A stretch of DNA of 5,833 bases, taken from contig CAJUOT010000087.1 of NCBI GenBank assembly GCA_910588135.1, forward strand, positions 1 to 5,833, given 5' to 3'. The translations under genes were made by a program, and so were the position numbers. Numbering within the stretch: position 1 is the stretch's first letter; the number at the start of each line of letters is the position of its first letter. Of this stretch, positions 5,795 to 5,833 are shown piece after piece. Source of the stretch: an uncultured Oscillospiraceae bacterium (lineage in GTDB: Bacteria > Bacillota > Clostridia > Oscillospirales > Oscillospiraceae). The notes under the pieces were generated by a model. That model had not been told where the DNA came from, searched no databases, and was given only the letters and a program-made list of their open reading frames with translations.

Positions 5795-5833
5795 GGAGCA
5801 ACTCCCTTTCAATGTGTACTAAACGATAATTTA

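Noticed and set aside
5828..5833. TAAATT (minus strand) as a -10 box for the HEPN-like gene
   Set aside because: Only a partial match to the consensus, and any -35 would lie outside the window, so it cannot be judged.
1..5833. tRNA, rRNA, CRISPR array or complete insertion sequence
   Set aside because: No cloverleaf, rRNA-like segment, spaced repeat array or transposase gene with terminal inverted repeats was seen on either strand.

Overview
The window looks like an accessory or mobile region of a Gram-positive gut Clostridia-type genome (Oscillospiraceae/Lachnospiraceae-like). Three things point there: a TnpV-family protein typical of Clostridia transposons, a small DUF6809-like protein common in that group, and strong GGAGG-type ribosome binding sites before most genes. 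Base composition is mosaic. Most of the window is GC-rich with G/C-ending codons, while the last ~530 bases are clearly AT-rich. The taxonomic assignment is inference.

Layout, left to right. (1) 1-328, minus strand: a tnpV-like gene whose last codons run off the left edge. (2) About 331-490: a scar-like junction. It holds a short interrupted minus-strand reading frame leading into tnpV and a hairpin. (3) About 492-1578, plus strand: a two-gene GC-rich unit. The first gene (to 725) seems to have lost its 5' end. It overlaps by 11 bases the second (715-1578), a complete 287-aa protein I do not recognise, which ends just before a good intrinsic terminator (1584-1625). (4) 1687-2019, minus: a small DUF6809-like gene with a near-perfect 21-bp inverted repeat inside its 3' end. 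(5) 2020-2175: a 156-base gap with three small palindromes. (6) 2176-5268, minus: a complete type I restriction enzyme R subunit (hsdR, 1030 aa) with nuclease and helicase motifs intact. (7) 5282-5794, minus: an AT-rich 170-aa protein with an Rx4H motif like that of HEPN proteins, 13 bases upstream of hsdR and probably in the same transcript.

The main biological content is the distal end of a type I restriction-modification operon read on the minus strand. The modification (hsdM) and specificity (hsdS) genes are not in the window and are expected beyond position 5833. The most interesting point is the HEPN-like small gene next to hsdR. This recalls, but does not prove, anti-phage RNases such as PrrC that are embedded in type I operons. 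The unrecognised plus-strand pair, the DUF6809-like gene and tnpV suggest a patchwork defence/mobile island.
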